This document shows positions 39,014 through 47,599 of a stretch of 64,000 nt of DNA, piece after piece. The stretch lies in NCBI RefSeq assembly GCF_003967575.1, contig NZ_BIFT01000002.1, forward strand, positions 2,356,001-2,420,000, given 5' to 3'. Positions within the stretch are counted from its first letter, which is position 1; every line of letters begins with the position of its first letter. Made by a program: the position numbers and the translations under genes. The notes below the pieces were generated by a model. The model was given only the letters and a program-made list of their open reading frames with translations. It searched no databases and was not told the origin of the DNA. The DNA is from Dictyobacter alpinus (lineage in GTDB: Bacteria > Chloroflexota > Ktedonobacteria > Ktedonobacterales > Ktedonobacteraceae).

Positions 39014-40030
39014 GTGGATCGCATTCAAGGGACTGAGCCGCAGCCACAGCAAGCTATGCTGGTCATTGAAGGGCTCAGCAAAGTATATACCGGGCGTCAC
39101 AATGCGCGCATGATCGCGTTAGATACGCTGAATCTGACCATTCCTAAAGGCCAGATCTTTGGGTTTCTAGGAGCCAATGGCGCGGGCAAAACCACGACCA
39201 TCAAGATGATCTGTGGACTGATTTTTCCGACGAGCGGAACCATTACCGTAAATGGCTATAGTGTAGCGCATCAACATAGCATGGCGATGAGACAAATAGG
39301 CGCTGTCTTGGAAGGGACGCGCAATGTCTACTGGCGCCTGTCGGCCTGGGAAAACCTGATGTATTTTGGACATTTGAAGGGCTGTTCAGGCAAGGAACTC
39401 AAGCTGCGTGCTGAGTACCTGTTACGAGAACTAGATTTATGGGATCGGCGTCATGATAGTCTGCGCGTATTCTCACGTGGTATGCAGCAGAAGGTCGCTA
39501 TTGCCTGCGCATTAATTGCTGATCCGCCGCTGGTTCTGTTGGATGAACCCACGCTTGGACTTGATATCCAATCGGCAAGGACGGTCAAAGAATGGATTTT
39601 CCGTTTGGCCCGTGAGCAAAACAAGACCGTTATCCTGACCACGCACCAGCTTGATATGGCCCAGGCATTATGTGATCGGGTTGCCATTATCCGTAAAGGG
39701 CATGTACTGGCAGATAAAGCCCTCTCAGAATTGTTGAACATTTTTCGGCAAGAATACTATCAGATTAAAGTTGCCGGATCAGTGGATGCGCAATGGCAGC
39801 ACTGCTTTGAAGGCATGAGCATCGCACAGGAGAACGAAGAAACGATCCTGACTGGTCCCATTGCTGATCAGGGTAAGTTGTTGGACTACTTGAATAAACT
39901 GCACTCCTTGCACTATCCACTCCTCTCCACCACCCAGATCGAACCGAATCTTGAGGATGTCTTTATGCAATTGATTGCTGAGAGTGAAAAAGGAGATCAT
40001 CGTGAGAACGATCTTGCTCGCCATCGTTAA
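39014..40030 (+). CDS. ABC-2 type exporter ATP-binding protein (DrrA-like)
   Basis: A 338-residue cytoplasmic ATPase: Walker A GANGAGKTTT (about 53-62), a signature segment with SRGMQQKVAIA, Walker B LVLLDEPTLGLD, and the switch histidine in TTHQLD. A C-terminal extension of about 110 residues is typical of DrrA/CcmA-type drug exporters. GTG at 39014 follows GATAGGAGCATACATC. The reading frame overlaps the permease start by 29 bp, so the two are translationally coupled. Placed between the NRPS and thioesterase genes, it probably exports the cluster product and contributes to immunity. Confidence 0.93.
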   Translation: MDRIQGTEPQPQQAMLVIEGLSKVYTGRHNARMIALDTLNLTIPKGQIFGFLGANGAGKTTTIKMICGLIFPTSGTITVNGYSVAHQHSMAMRQIGAVLEGTRNVYWRLSAWENLMYFGHLKGCSGKELKLRAEYLLRELDLWDRRHDSLRVFSRGMQQKVAIACALIADPPLVLLDEPTLGLDIQSARTVKEWIFRLAREQNKTVILTTHQLDMAQALCDRVAIIRKGHVLADKALSELLNIFRQEYYQIKVAGSVDAQWQHCFEGMSIAQENEETILTGPIADQGKLLDYLNKLHSLHYPLLSTTQIEPNLEDVFMQLIAESEKGDHRENDLARHR

Positions 40031-40790
40031 TGAAATCTACAAACGCTTCTTGATTCTCTGGGACTATAAATTTAACCTGCTCATGCAACTGGTAATGGTC
40101 GGTTTTATTTTTATTGGTGCCAGTTTTTTTATCCAGGGTGGGCAATTAGATCCCAGGCAACTTGCGCCCCTGTTCATCGGCTACATTGTGTGGTTTTATG
40201 CACGGATTATTATCATGACGACCGGAGCCGACCTTGTAGGTGAAGCTCAAGCTGGCACATTAGAGCAAATGTATATGAGCCCGGTCTCCGCCGAACTGCT
40301 GCTGATTGGACGCATGTGTGCTACCTTGATCACAACCACCATCATGGTCATAGTAACTGGCGTTGTGTTGCTGCTGCTGCTGCACATTCAGCTCCCCTTT
40401 CACTGGGAAGTTATTCCTGTCCTCTTGCTCACCCTCTTTGGACTCTTTGGGTTCACCTTGATCTTGAGTGGAGCGGCTCTGGTCTTTAAACAAGTTGATG
40501 GATTGGCCGACCTGGTTCAGAATGCACTTCTTTTCCTGACTGGATCGCTGTTACCGATCAGCCGTTTTCCTGCCTGGCTCGGTGAAGTTGCCAAAACTCT
40601 CCCCATCACGCAAGGCATCGTTGTGCTACGCCAGGTTGATCTGGAAGGGCAATCACTTGCGGCCACCTGGGCCAGCGGTAGTCTCTCCTGGCTGATCATT
40701 CATTCAGCGATTTATATGTGTGCAGGCTGGATTATTTTCAAGTGGTGTGAGCGTATTGCCAAGCAAAAAGGTTCATTGAGTCAGTATTAG
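40002..40790 (+). CDS. ABC-2 type exporter permease
   Basis: A 262-residue membrane protein with about six hydrophobic segments in the ABC-2 permease layout, partner of the preceding ATPase. The GTG at 40002 is preferred because AAAAAGGAGATCATC lies directly before it; an in-frame ATG at 39975 lacks such a site and would extend the overlap. The segment with GAALVFKQVDGLADLVQNALLFLTGSLLPISRFP near the middle-to-end is typical of the family. Inferred role is product export. Confidence 0.9.
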   Translation: MRTILLAIVNEIYKRFLILWDYKFNLLMQLVMVGFIFIGASFFIQGGQLDPRQLAPLFIGYIVWFYARIIIMTTGADLVGEAQAGTLEQMYMSPVSAELLLIGRMCATLITTTIMVIVTGVVLLLLLHIQLPFHWEVIPVLLLTLFGLFGFTLILSGAALVFKQVDGLADLVQNALLFLTGSLLPISRFPAWLGEVAKTLPITQGIVVLRQVDLEGQSLAATWASGSLSWLIIHSAIYMCAGWIIFKWCERIAKQKGSLSQY

Positions 40791-40808
40791 CAGTTGGAGG
40801 TCACGCAT

Positions 40809-41573
40809 ATGAACATGACATCATCAGCGCGTAACGCATGGATATTTCCAACGGCTCCGGCTCCAGGGGCGCGTCTACGCCTTTTTTGTTTTCCCCATGC
40901 AGGTGGTGGTGCTTCAATGTATCAGAGTTGGAAACGTCTCTTGCCAGCGGACATAGATGTATGCCCGGTACAATTGCCCGGCCGAGAGAATCGCATGCGT
41001 GAGCCTGCCATGAAGAGCTTCGCCTCATTGGCAGAAGCGTTAGCATCAGCTTTGTCCGCCTATCTGGACACGCCCTTTGCCTTCTTTGGGCATAGTATGG
41101 GTTCCATGGTCAGTTTCGAGTTGACCCGCTTTTTACGCCGACAAGGTATGCCTTTGCCACAGCATCTTTTTGTTTCAGCCTACCGGGCACCTCAATTAGC
41201 GATTGCCCGGCCCTGGCTGCATACAATGTCGGAAGCAGATCTCGTACAAACTTTGCTTGCCTTAGAAGGCACAAGCCGTGAGGTGCTAGAGAATGACGAA
41301 CTGCGGCAGTTTTTGCTACCCCTGATCAGAAGTGATTTTACCGCCTGTGAGACGTATACGTATACGTCCGAAGAGCCCCTTGCCTGTCCAATTGATGTCT
41401 TTGGTGGTCAGCAAGACCGACGTGCGCCACATGCCGTTCTCGCAGCCTGGCAAGAACAGACAAGCAGTCAATTTCAATTGCATATGTTGCCCGGTGGTCA
41501 CTTCTATCTCCAGGAGAGACCAGCACCATTACTTGACATCCTGGCCAGGCAATTACAGTACCAGAGCCACTAA
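40809..41573 (+). CDS. Type II thioesterase (alpha/beta hydrolase) of PKS/NRPS clusters
   Basis: A 254-residue alpha/beta hydrolase. It has the N-terminal FCFPHAGGGASMYQSW block, nucleophile serine in FGHSMGS (about 92-98), the later Asp region DVFGGQQDR, and the His in PGGHFYL near 237-243. ATG at 40809 is chosen because TTGGAGGTCACGCAT provides the RBS; the longer TTG start includes that RBS. Such enzymes clear stalled or mis-loaded acyl groups from carrier proteins, useful here because three of six ATs look atypical. It lies 18 bp after the exporter permease. Confidence 0.93.
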   Translation: MNMTSSARNAWIFPTAPAPGARLRLFCFPHAGGGASMYQSWKRLLPADIDVCPVQLPGRENRMREPAMKSFASLAEALASALSAYLDTPFAFFGHSMGSMVSFELTRFLRRQGMPLPQHLFVSAYRAPQLAIARPWLHTMSEADLVQTLLALEGTSREVLENDELRQFLLPLIRSDFTACETYTYTSEEPLACPIDVFGGQQDRRAPHAVLAAWQEQTSSQFQLHMLPGGHFYLQERPAPLLDILARQLQYQSH

Positions 41574-41637
41574 AAAATGTTTATGTTACTGGATGAGCAA
41601 AAAAGAGCGCCCTTGCCATCCAGGAAAGGGCACATTG

Positions 41638-42678
41638 ATGAATCTCGTCTTAATGGATGTAAAAAGCATTAGCAATTTAAGCTCGGCATCGTTGAGTGAT
41701 CTTGCCGATCAGGTAGGCAACACCCCGATCAAGCCAATAGGACTCACCATTGATGGTCGACACTATCCTATTCATCTCAAATTAGAGAGTATGAATCCTA
41801 CTGGTTCAGTCAAGGATCGTACGGGTCTGGGACTGATTCAGTGGCTGGAGTTGCAAGGTTCCTTACAGCCGGGTTCGACCGTGATTGAATCTACATCAGG
41901 GAATTTAGGCGTTGCCCTGGCCCTTCAATGTAGGGTACGAGGCTACAAATTTGTGGCTGTTGTCGATCCCAAAACCACGCCAGAAAATATCAACAAGATG
42001 CGTGCGTTAGGTGCGCAGATTGATGTAGTCGACCAGCCAGATATCAATGGCGGCTATCTCCTCACACGTCTGGAGCGAATTCAACAGTTATGCGCAGTGC
42101 ATCCCGACTATATCTGGTCCAATCAATATGGCAGTCTGGCTAATCCACGTATTCACGCGAATACGACAGCACCCGAGATATATGAGCAGATGCAGGGAGA
42201 CGTTGATGTGATCTTTATTGCCGTCTCGACTGGTGGGACGTTGACCGGTGTCAGTCGTTACTTCCGTGCTGTGAGCCCTCATACGCGCATTATTGGGGTT
42301 GATGCCGTTGGTTCTATTATCTTTGGTACCCAGGCCGGACCGCGCCTGCTGACCGGCATTGGTTCGTCTCGTGCCTCAAGCTTTATTACGGCAGCGGCGT
42401 ATGACGAATACATGCTGATCGATGACCACACCGCTTTTGCCTTTTGTCGAGAATTGGATACCGAGACTGGTATAAAGGTTGGAGGCTCAAGTGGCGCGGT
42501 CCTCTCCGCATGTGCGCGTTATCTATCCAGACGTCCTGAAGAGCAACGTATCGTCTGTCTCTGTGCTGATGGTGGAGAAAACTATGCCTCATCACTTTTT
42601 AGCGATGAGTGGTTAGAGGCGCATGGTATGGTCATCCCGGCACAGAGATCAGGCAGAATTCATAAAATTGTAGAGTAG
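41638..42678 (+). CDS. SbnA-like PLP enzyme of the cysteine synthase fold, diaminopropionate synthesis
   Basis: A 346-residue fold-type II PLP enzyme: the Schiff-base lysine lies in NPTGSVKDR (about 61-69), the phosphate and cofactor loops in STSGNLGVA and STGGTLTG, and the C-terminal loop in GGSSGAVL. ATG at 41638 has AGGAAAGGG upstream; longer frames overlap the thioesterase and look non-coding. SbnA makes N-(1-amino-1-carboxyl-2-ethyl)-glutamate from O-phosphoserine and glutamate, and SbnB then oxidises it to L-2,3-diaminopropionate. An SbnB-like gene is present at 45434-46489, which separates this from a housekeeping cysteine synthase. ZmaU of zwittermicin is the analogous enzyme. Confidence 0.87.
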   Translation: MNLVLMDVKSISNLSSASLSDLADQVGNTPIKPIGLTIDGRHYPIHLKLESMNPTGSVKDRTGLGLIQWLELQGSLQPGSTVIESTSGNLGVALALQCRVRGYKFVAVVDPKTTPENINKMRALGAQIDVVDQPDINGGYLLTRLERIQQLCAVHPDYIWSNQYGSLANPRIHANTTAPEIYEQMQGDVDVIFIAVSTGGTLTGVSRYFRAVSPHTRIIGVDAVGSIIFGTQAGPRLLTGIGSSRASSFITAAAYDEYMLIDDHTAFAFCRELDTETGIKVGGSSGAVLSACARYLSRRPEEQRIVCLCADGGENYASSLFSDEWLEAHGMVIPAQRSGRIHKIVE

Positions 42679-42684
42679 GAAGCC

Positions 42685-43716
42685 ATGAGCATGACACAAG
42701 TTGAAGACAGCGTACGTGAACACTTGTTGGAGATGTATAGTAGTCAGCATCCTACGTACGAGCAGCCAGAGATTCATCAGTTGAGACGTGAAAACACCGG
42801 TTGGGAAAGCGAACTTTATTCATTTACCTTCTGTTACCAGAAGGCAATGATATATCAAACAGCTCCCACCATTTTAAAGCTCTATCGTGGAACGAGTGGC
42901 GTAAAAAAAGCCATTGGTGAGTTCTATGGGATGCAGCAGCTATTACACAATGGCTATCCCGTGCCACGGGTCCAGCATATCATGTTGAACGATACCAGGG
43001 TAGGTTCAGCTTATGTCTTGATGGAAAAGATAGCTGGATGTTCCATGTATAGCATCATGAAGAATTGTTCTCCTCAAGAAGTACTCCCACTTATCAGTCA
43101 TTTCTGTGAACTCTTCGTTGAGTTGCACACGATGCATTGGGAAGATTTTGTGATTGATCCCACTAAGTATGTACAGACCGACCTCGTCAATCAGAAACTT
43201 GCGACGACGCGAACTCTGATTGAACAGACCCTTCCCGAGCTTTTTGATCCGATCCTGACGTGGCTCCAGCAGCGTAGCCAACACATGAGCCATGTCGCCC
43301 CGGCGGTCGTACACGGAGATTTTCATCCCGCCAATATCATGCTCACCGAACAATGGGAAGCATATGTCATTGACTGGACCCAGATCGAAGTATCTGACTT
43401 TCGTTTTGACCTGGCCTGGACCCTTACACTCCTCAATACTTTCTTCGGTCAGGAATGGGGCTATATTGTTCTTTCTGAGTACGAGGATTTAATCGGGCAG
43501 CAGATCATGGACCTGGACTTTTTTGAGGTCTTTGCTTGTATGAAACGGCTTTTTGATATCATTGTCTGCATGCATAAGAATAATAACGAGAGTCTGGGGA
43601 TGCACGCGGGAGCAAATGCGGCCATGAAGCAGCATCGTGAAGCAACCTACAAGACCTATGCACAACTGTGCAGGCATACCAACTGCGAATATCCCAAATT
43701 AGCATGCCTCCTATAA
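42685..43716 (+). CDS. Aminoglycoside phosphotransferase (APH) family kinase
   Basis: A 343-residue kinase-fold protein with the APH catalytic loop VHGDFHPANIM (about 210-220; catalytic Asp in HGD) and the metal-binding segment IDWTQIEVSDFRFDLAW. A glycine- and lysine-containing N-lobe precedes it (TILKLYRG). ATG at 42685 follows TAGGAAGCC, 6 bp after the SbnA-like gene. It is the second antibiotic-modifying-type enzyme in the cluster. It could confer self-resistance by phosphorylating a hydroxyl of the product, or act as a biosynthetic kinase; sequence does not decide. Its stop codon overlaps the left arm of a 25-bp terminator stem. Confidence 0.88.
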   Translation: MSMTQVEDSVREHLLEMYSSQHPTYEQPEIHQLRRENTGWESELYSFTFCYQKAMIYQTAPTILKLYRGTSGVKKAIGEFYGMQQLLHNGYPVPRVQHIMLNDTRVGSAYVLMEKIAGCSMYSIMKNCSPQEVLPLISHFCELFVELHTMHWEDFVIDPTKYVQTDLVNQKLATTRTLIEQTLPELFDPILTWLQQRSQHMSHVAPAVVHGDFHPANIMLTEQWEAYVIDWTQIEVSDFRFDLAWTLTLLNTFFGQEWGYIVLSEYEDLIGQQIMDLDFFEVFACMKRLFDIIVCMHKNNNESLGMHAGANAAMKQHREATYKTYAQLCRHTNCEYPKLACLL

Positions 43717-43770
43717 AAAGCACATGATCAATAGTGATTGTATCGTCACTATTGATCATGTGCTTTTTAT
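43713..43770. terminator. Bidirectional hairpin terminator, 25-bp perfect stem
   Basis: Arms 43713-43737 and 43746-43770 are perfectly complementary with an 8-nt loop. The outer part of each arm carries an A5/T5 run, so the right arm ends in GCTTTTTAT on the + strand. The left arm begins at the stop codon of the APH-family gene, terminating the exporter-TE-SbnA-APH operon. Confidence 0.88.
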
Positions 43771-43852
43771 TGCTACCTTGAAGATAATGTTTGATTACCA
43801 TGAAATCCATACCCCCGTTATCGTTGTTTTCGCGCCTCTGGCGCTCCAACGG

Positions 43853-43909
43853 TTTTACGTGTGCTGTCAAAAAGTGTTCGGAGAATACTTTTTGACAGCA
43901 CACGTAAAA
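43853..43909. terminator. Second bidirectional hairpin, 23-bp perfect stem
   Basis: Arms 43853-43875 and 43887-43909 are perfectly complementary around an 11-nt loop, with T4 on the left edge and A4 on the right edge. It lies 88 bp beyond the stop of the minus-strand serine hydrolase, so it probably ends that convergent transcript. Confidence 0.82.
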
Positions 43910-43996
43910 GAAGGATGGGCGCTTTAGGGCCCGCGTGCGGCCGGTTGTATGCTTCCCTAAGAGAGTGGAAGTAAAACACATTCTAAGAGGTCGCCT

Positions 43997-45340
43997 CTAT
44001 TTTACCTGCACCGAGGAATCCGGTTGCACCATATTGTTTATGGATGAGGGTGTGTTATGCTGGTGATCGATTGCCGCAATCTTCACGCCAAGCGATTCGA
44101 AGAAGGCGGGCCAGCTATTATAGCCATATTCGCTGCCAAAGCGTACAATCTCCAGGTTTTGATCGGGCATCAGGTAGATAAACTCGCCTTTATTGCCACG
44201 TGCTGAATAATGATAGTTCACGCCATCGCGACTGCTAATCCACCAGAGGTATTGATAGAACCAATCTGGATCTGTCTGGGTACTCGCACCGGTTGACTGT
44301 TTTACCCAGGCAGCAGGGATGATCTGCTGGTTATTCCACTTTCCATGATTAAGGAAGAGGCTACCAAATTTGGCGAAATCGATTGCCCGTCCATTGATTC
44401 CACTCTCCATTTTCTCAAAACCATCCTGTGCGCTATCCAGGCTCCAGGAACCCGATGCTTCCATACCCAGGGGTTTCCAGATCTTCTCCTGAAGATAATG
44501 CGAAACCGACTGATGGGTTGTCCGTTCTAGAATGAGGCCTAGAAGCAAAGCATTATAGGGATTGTAGACAAATTGTTTACCAGGGGCGGCTACGATATTG
44601 CATTGTAGCGCCAGAGAGCGTAAGTTTGGATCATAGTATGTTTTTGAGTCATCGCTTTGTAAAGGATTGGCCTCTTTATGCCATTGAATGCCTGAGGTCA
44701 TCGTTAGTAAATGCTGGATCGTGATCTTTTCGAAGCGCGGATCACGTTTAGCTAATTCGGGCAGATAGCGTGTAATAGGTGTATTGACGCTCTCAATAGA
44801 GCCATCCTCAATAGCAATGCCAACCAGAGCAGAGGTAAAGGATTTCGCGATGGAAAATGAGGTTACCTCTGAGGTAGCATTATAGCCATTGAAGTATTGC
44901 TCATAGATGATCTGATTATTTTTGATTACCAGAAATGACGTTGTGCCAGTAGAGGTTAAAAACTGACGAAGATCTTGATTCTGTCCATAGTCATTATCGT
45001 TGGTGGTCACGGTTTGAAAGGCTGGGCTGTAGAGATTATTTGCTGGTAGTCGTTGGTAGGTGTAAGCCGGGCCTGCATTTGCGACTGGTCGGTTGGTAAA
45101 TCGATTGAAATCCTTTGCTGATGCATCTTGCCAGACCAGTAAGCGTGCCGCAAGTGAGTTGTCCGTATTAAAGTATGCCAGCGTGTAGAGCGCTCCACTC
45201 AATACGAGTAACGTGCAGAGTATGCCAAGAATGATGCGCAGAACCTTAGGGACGCGGCGACGTTTGCGTGTCGGCTGTGGCTTCACGAGCCTCTCCTCTT
45301 GTTCTGGTATGTTGTTCTGAATCTGATTAATGGTGTGCAT
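43997..45340 (-). CDS. Membrane-anchored serine hydrolase, beta-lactamase/S12 peptidase family
   Basis: About 447 residues. A Lys/Arg-rich cytoplasmic start is followed by one transmembrane helix (about 35-58, IILGILCTLLVLSGALYTLAYF), then an extracytoplasmic class C beta-lactamase-like domain. The SxxK nucleophile motif is in SFSIAKSFTSAL, the Y/N segment in FVYNPYNALLLG, and the late G-rich motif in RGNKGEFIYLMP. ATG at 45340 is preferred, as AGAGAG lies 9 nt ahead; an ATG at 45349 has no spacing from that site. Outside-facing S12 peptidases activate prodrugs in the colibactin (ClbP) and zwittermicin (ZmaM) pathways, so such a role is possible, but the protein could equally be an unrelated esterase or cell-wall enzyme. 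Confidence 0.85.
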   Translation of the reverse strand: MHTINQIQNNIPEQEERLVKPQPTRKRRRVPKVLRIILGILCTLLVLSGALYTLAYFNTDNSLAARLLVWQDASAKDFNRFTNRPVANAGPAYTYQRLPANNLYSPAFQTVTTNDNDYGQNQDLRQFLTSTGTTSFLVIKNNQIIYEQYFNGYNATSEVTSFSIAKSFTSALVGIAIEDGSIESVNTPITRYLPELAKRDPRFEKITIQHLLTMTSGIQWHKEANPLQSDDSKTYYDPNLRSLALQCNIVAAPGKQFVYNPYNALLLGLILERTTHQSVSHYLQEKIWKPLGMEASGSWSLDSAQDGFEKMESGINGRAIDFAKFGSLFLNHGKWNNQQIIPAAWVKQSTGASTQTDPDWFYQYLWWISSRDGVNYHYSARGNKGEFIYLMPDQNLEIVRFGSEYGYNSWPAFFESLGVKIAAIDHQHNTPSSINNMVQPDSSVQVK

Positions 45341-45433
45341 GATATACATCTCTCTGGGACTAACCAGTGACTGTCACGTACAGTATACAATAACTATTTT
45401 TTCGCGTATTGACAGTTGTGGGTTGTTCGCTGT

Positions 45434-46489
45434 TTAGCGTTCGAGCCAGATACCTCGCTGTTGTTTTTGTGCTAGCTGATAAACTCTGTGGGCAATCGCA
45501 ATATCTTCGATAGCCATGCCAAAGGGATTGACCAGGATAATGTCTTGTGGCGTTTCCCGGCCTTTTTTCGTGCCAATGACAAGCTCTCCTAATTCTGCAT
45601 CGATCCCGCGACACCCATCCTTGCTGGCAGCGCCCTCATCGCGTCCTGCAGGTCCGGTTATCTGTCCTGCGCGATACATACGGCCAAGCAGGCGGTGTGT
45701 ATCATTTTTTACTAATGGCCAATCATCGATAATGATTTTTTGTGCCTGATAGACAACTTCTGGTAAGACATCATCCAACGAGACATTGACAATGATCGTT
45801 CCCGGTTGTAACCAGGAAAATGGAATATAGCCTCTGGTCGTCGTTGTCGTAGGAATGACTAACTGAGCCGGTCGGATCGCGGCTTCTGCGGAGGTCGTGA
45901 TATGAAAGGCCAGGCGCTGTTGCATTTCTGGTGACAGGCTTTTGATCAGCTCATCAGCGCGATCGCGGTTAATATCAAAAATTTGGACGTGATGGAGAGC
46001 TGGCAGGCGCCTGGTAAGGAGCTCAATATGAGCTTTTGCCAGGACGCCTGCCCCAATGATTGCCAGCGTCTGGACCTCAGGACCCTGACAGAGATCTGCG
46101 GCCAACGCTGAAACACTGGCGGTACGCAGGCTTGAAATGAAAGCGCTATCCATAATGCATTGAATGCGTACCGTAGTATCATCATACAGTAAAGTCAGAC
46201 CACTGGCACGGGGAAGATTGCGGTTCGGATTAGCGATATTGCCATTAATAATCTTCGTGCCTGCACGGCGTTGTGAACCCTGGAGATAACCCGGCATATT
46301 CAGATTGCGTACCACCTCACCATCAGCATTTGTCCATCCCATATATGCTTCATCTGGCAGGAGTGTTTGTCCTGTGGCATGGAGGTGAAACATCTCACGA
46401 ATGATGGCCACACTATCGAGATCCTGACAAATGTGTGCCACATCCTGCTGAGAGAGATAAAGGATTTTCTCTTCTGTGTCTCTTTCCAT
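45434..46489 (-). CDS. SbnB-like NAD-dependent dehydrogenase (ornithine cyclodeaminase/mu-crystallin family), diaminopropionate synthesis
   Basis: A 351-residue protein with the family Rossmann motif AIIGAGVLAKAHIELL (about 140-155). N-terminal blocks RNLNMPGYLQG, GTKIINGN, NRNLPRASGLTLL and SSLRTASVSALAA are much closer to SbnB than to true ornithine cyclodeaminases. The start at 46489 has AGAAGGATA just upstream; longer starts run into the preceding gene. SbnB oxidatively hydrolyses the SbnA product to L-Dap plus 2-oxoglutarate. It is 40 bp downstream of the R2lox-like gene on the same strand, apart from its presumed SbnA partner in the opposite-facing operon. Confidence 0.87.
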   Translation of the reverse strand: MERDTEEKILYLSQQDVAHICQDLDSVAIIREMFHLHATGQTLLPDEAYMGWTNADGEVVRNLNMPGYLQGSQRRAGTKIINGNIANPNRNLPRASGLTLLYDDTTVRIQCIMDSAFISSLRTASVSALAADLCQGPEVQTLAIIGAGVLAKAHIELLTRRLPALHHVQIFDINRDRADELIKSLSPEMQQRLAFHITTSAEAAIRPAQLVIPTTTTTRGYIPFSWLQPGTIIVNVSLDDVLPEVVYQAQKIIIDDWPLVKNDTHRLLGRMYRAGQITGPAGRDEGAASKDGCRGIDAELGELVIGTKKGRETPQDIILVNPFGMAIEDIAIAHRVYQLAQKQQRGIWLER

Positions 46490-46529
46490 TATCCTTCTGC
46501 TTTCGCTGCTCATAGCTCTGTGTCTCGTC

Positions 46530-47477
46530 TCAGGCGAACGTTGGGACTGGAGGGAGCGTTGGTAATTCCATATCCAGGCCAATGACGCGTAGTTTCTTTT
46601 CCAGTGACCTGCGTGCATAGCGCGGTGTTTCCCAGGGATCTTCTTTTTGTGCCAGCATCGGCTCTATTCTGTTTTCTGGCGGGGCGACTGATTGGAGCGC
46701 ATTGGAAACATGGCGATTGATGGTGTTATACACAACCTGTGCATAGTCGCGATCGTTGTGGATCATATCGCGTAAGAATTTCACGCCGAAAAGCACATGT
46801 CTGGATTCATCGCGTGCCACGGCCGTAAAGCCAGCACGGAATCCTGGAAAAATATTGTCGCGTCGATACACTTCCAGCAGTGCTCGCTGGCCAGCCAGAG
46901 CCATCGTGCCCTCAATGAGTACATGATATAAGGTGACACCCTCAACCAGCAGGCGCAAATCCTGAGGCTCACGGCGAATACGGTCAGCGACATCACTTAA
47001 GGCCTCAATAATGATCGCCTTGGAATAAGGATTCATGAACTCTTTCGCATGAGCCAGTGTGTCTTCCAACGAGCCTTTATCTACCCCGAGCACCTCATTG
47101 AAGAAACGCGTAAAGAAGATAGTATGGCGGGATTCATCAACGAGTTGTGTTGTGGCATAGATGCGCATCTCTTCGTCTGGCATCGCAATTACGTAGGGTG
47201 CCAGCCCATCGGTTACACTGGCCTCACCTTGAAAAAATGAAGCCAGGGCATGAATACGCAAAGCCCGCTCTTCAGCCGAGGTATCTTCCCACTGAATAAT
47301 ATCTGGAATAAAATCGATCTCTCCTGCTTCCCAATGCTGATTCTCCCAACGATAATAGAGCTCTCGATATGATGGAAGATGTACTAATCCATCATCGATA
47401 ATATTAAGGACATTATCAATGGGAGTTGATTGAAGTTCGTGTAAAGAAGCATCTTCGGGTGAGACGTGTATTGACAT
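46530..47477 (-). CDS. R2-like ligand-binding oxidase / ribonucleotide-reductase-R2-fold metalloprotein
   Basis: A 315-residue ferritin-fold protein. The dimetal ligand set is readable: Glu85 (FQGEAS), Glu115 and His118 (VDESRHTIFF), Glu189 (YHVLIEGT), Glu224 and His227 (ARDESRHVLFG). Two ExxH motifs and the VLIEGTMA and DESRHV segments resemble R2lox (Mn/Fe) proteins rather than a normal RNR beta chain, and no RNR alpha gene is near. R2lox reactions are poorly known; a two-electron oxidation of a metabolite or amine is plausible. ATG at 47477 follows AGAGGAGGATGCT. As first gene of the operon with the SbnB-like gene, it is probably a tailoring enzyme of this pathway. Confidence 0.8.
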   Translation of the reverse strand: MSIHVSPEDASLHELQSTPIDNVLNIIDDGLVHLPSYRELYYRWENQHWEAGEIDFIPDIIQWEDTSAEERALRIHALASFFQGEASVTDGLAPYVIAMPDEEMRIYATTQLVDESRHTIFFTRFFNEVLGVDKGSLEDTLAHAKEFMNPYSKAIIIEALSDVADRIRREPQDLRLLVEGVTLYHVLIEGTMALAGQRALLEVYRRDNIFPGFRAGFTAVARDESRHVLFGVKFLRDMIHNDRDYAQVVYNTINRHVSNALQSVAPPENRIEPMLAQKEDPWETPRYARRSLEKKLRVIGLDMELPTLPPVPTFA

Positions 47478-47599
47478 AGCATCCTCCTCTTGTAGATTGA
47501 ATACAACTTTTCCGGTTTGTGAACCCCAGATTATTGTGCATAGGCCAGCAGGATGTTTCTTGCAAGCACATTACTGACTGTACTTGAAAACCTCATTGA

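Noticed and set aside
41332..41637. Longer N-terminus for the SbnA-like protein
   Set aside because: The extension overlaps the thioesterase gene and reads as low-quality sequence; a good RBS marks the ATG at 41638.
41638..42678. Housekeeping cysteine synthase
   Set aside because: The SbnB-like partner and NRPS context favour diaminopropionate synthesis.
43559..43981. Open frames on both strands around the two hairpins near 43.7-43.9 kb
   Set aside because: They share translated segments only because of the palindromes and overlap the end of the APH-family gene; no RBS or family match.
46530..47477. Ordinary ribonucleotide reductase beta subunit
   Set aside because: No alpha subunit gene is near, and the ligand spacing and VLIEGTMA/DESRHV segments fit R2lox-like proteins better.
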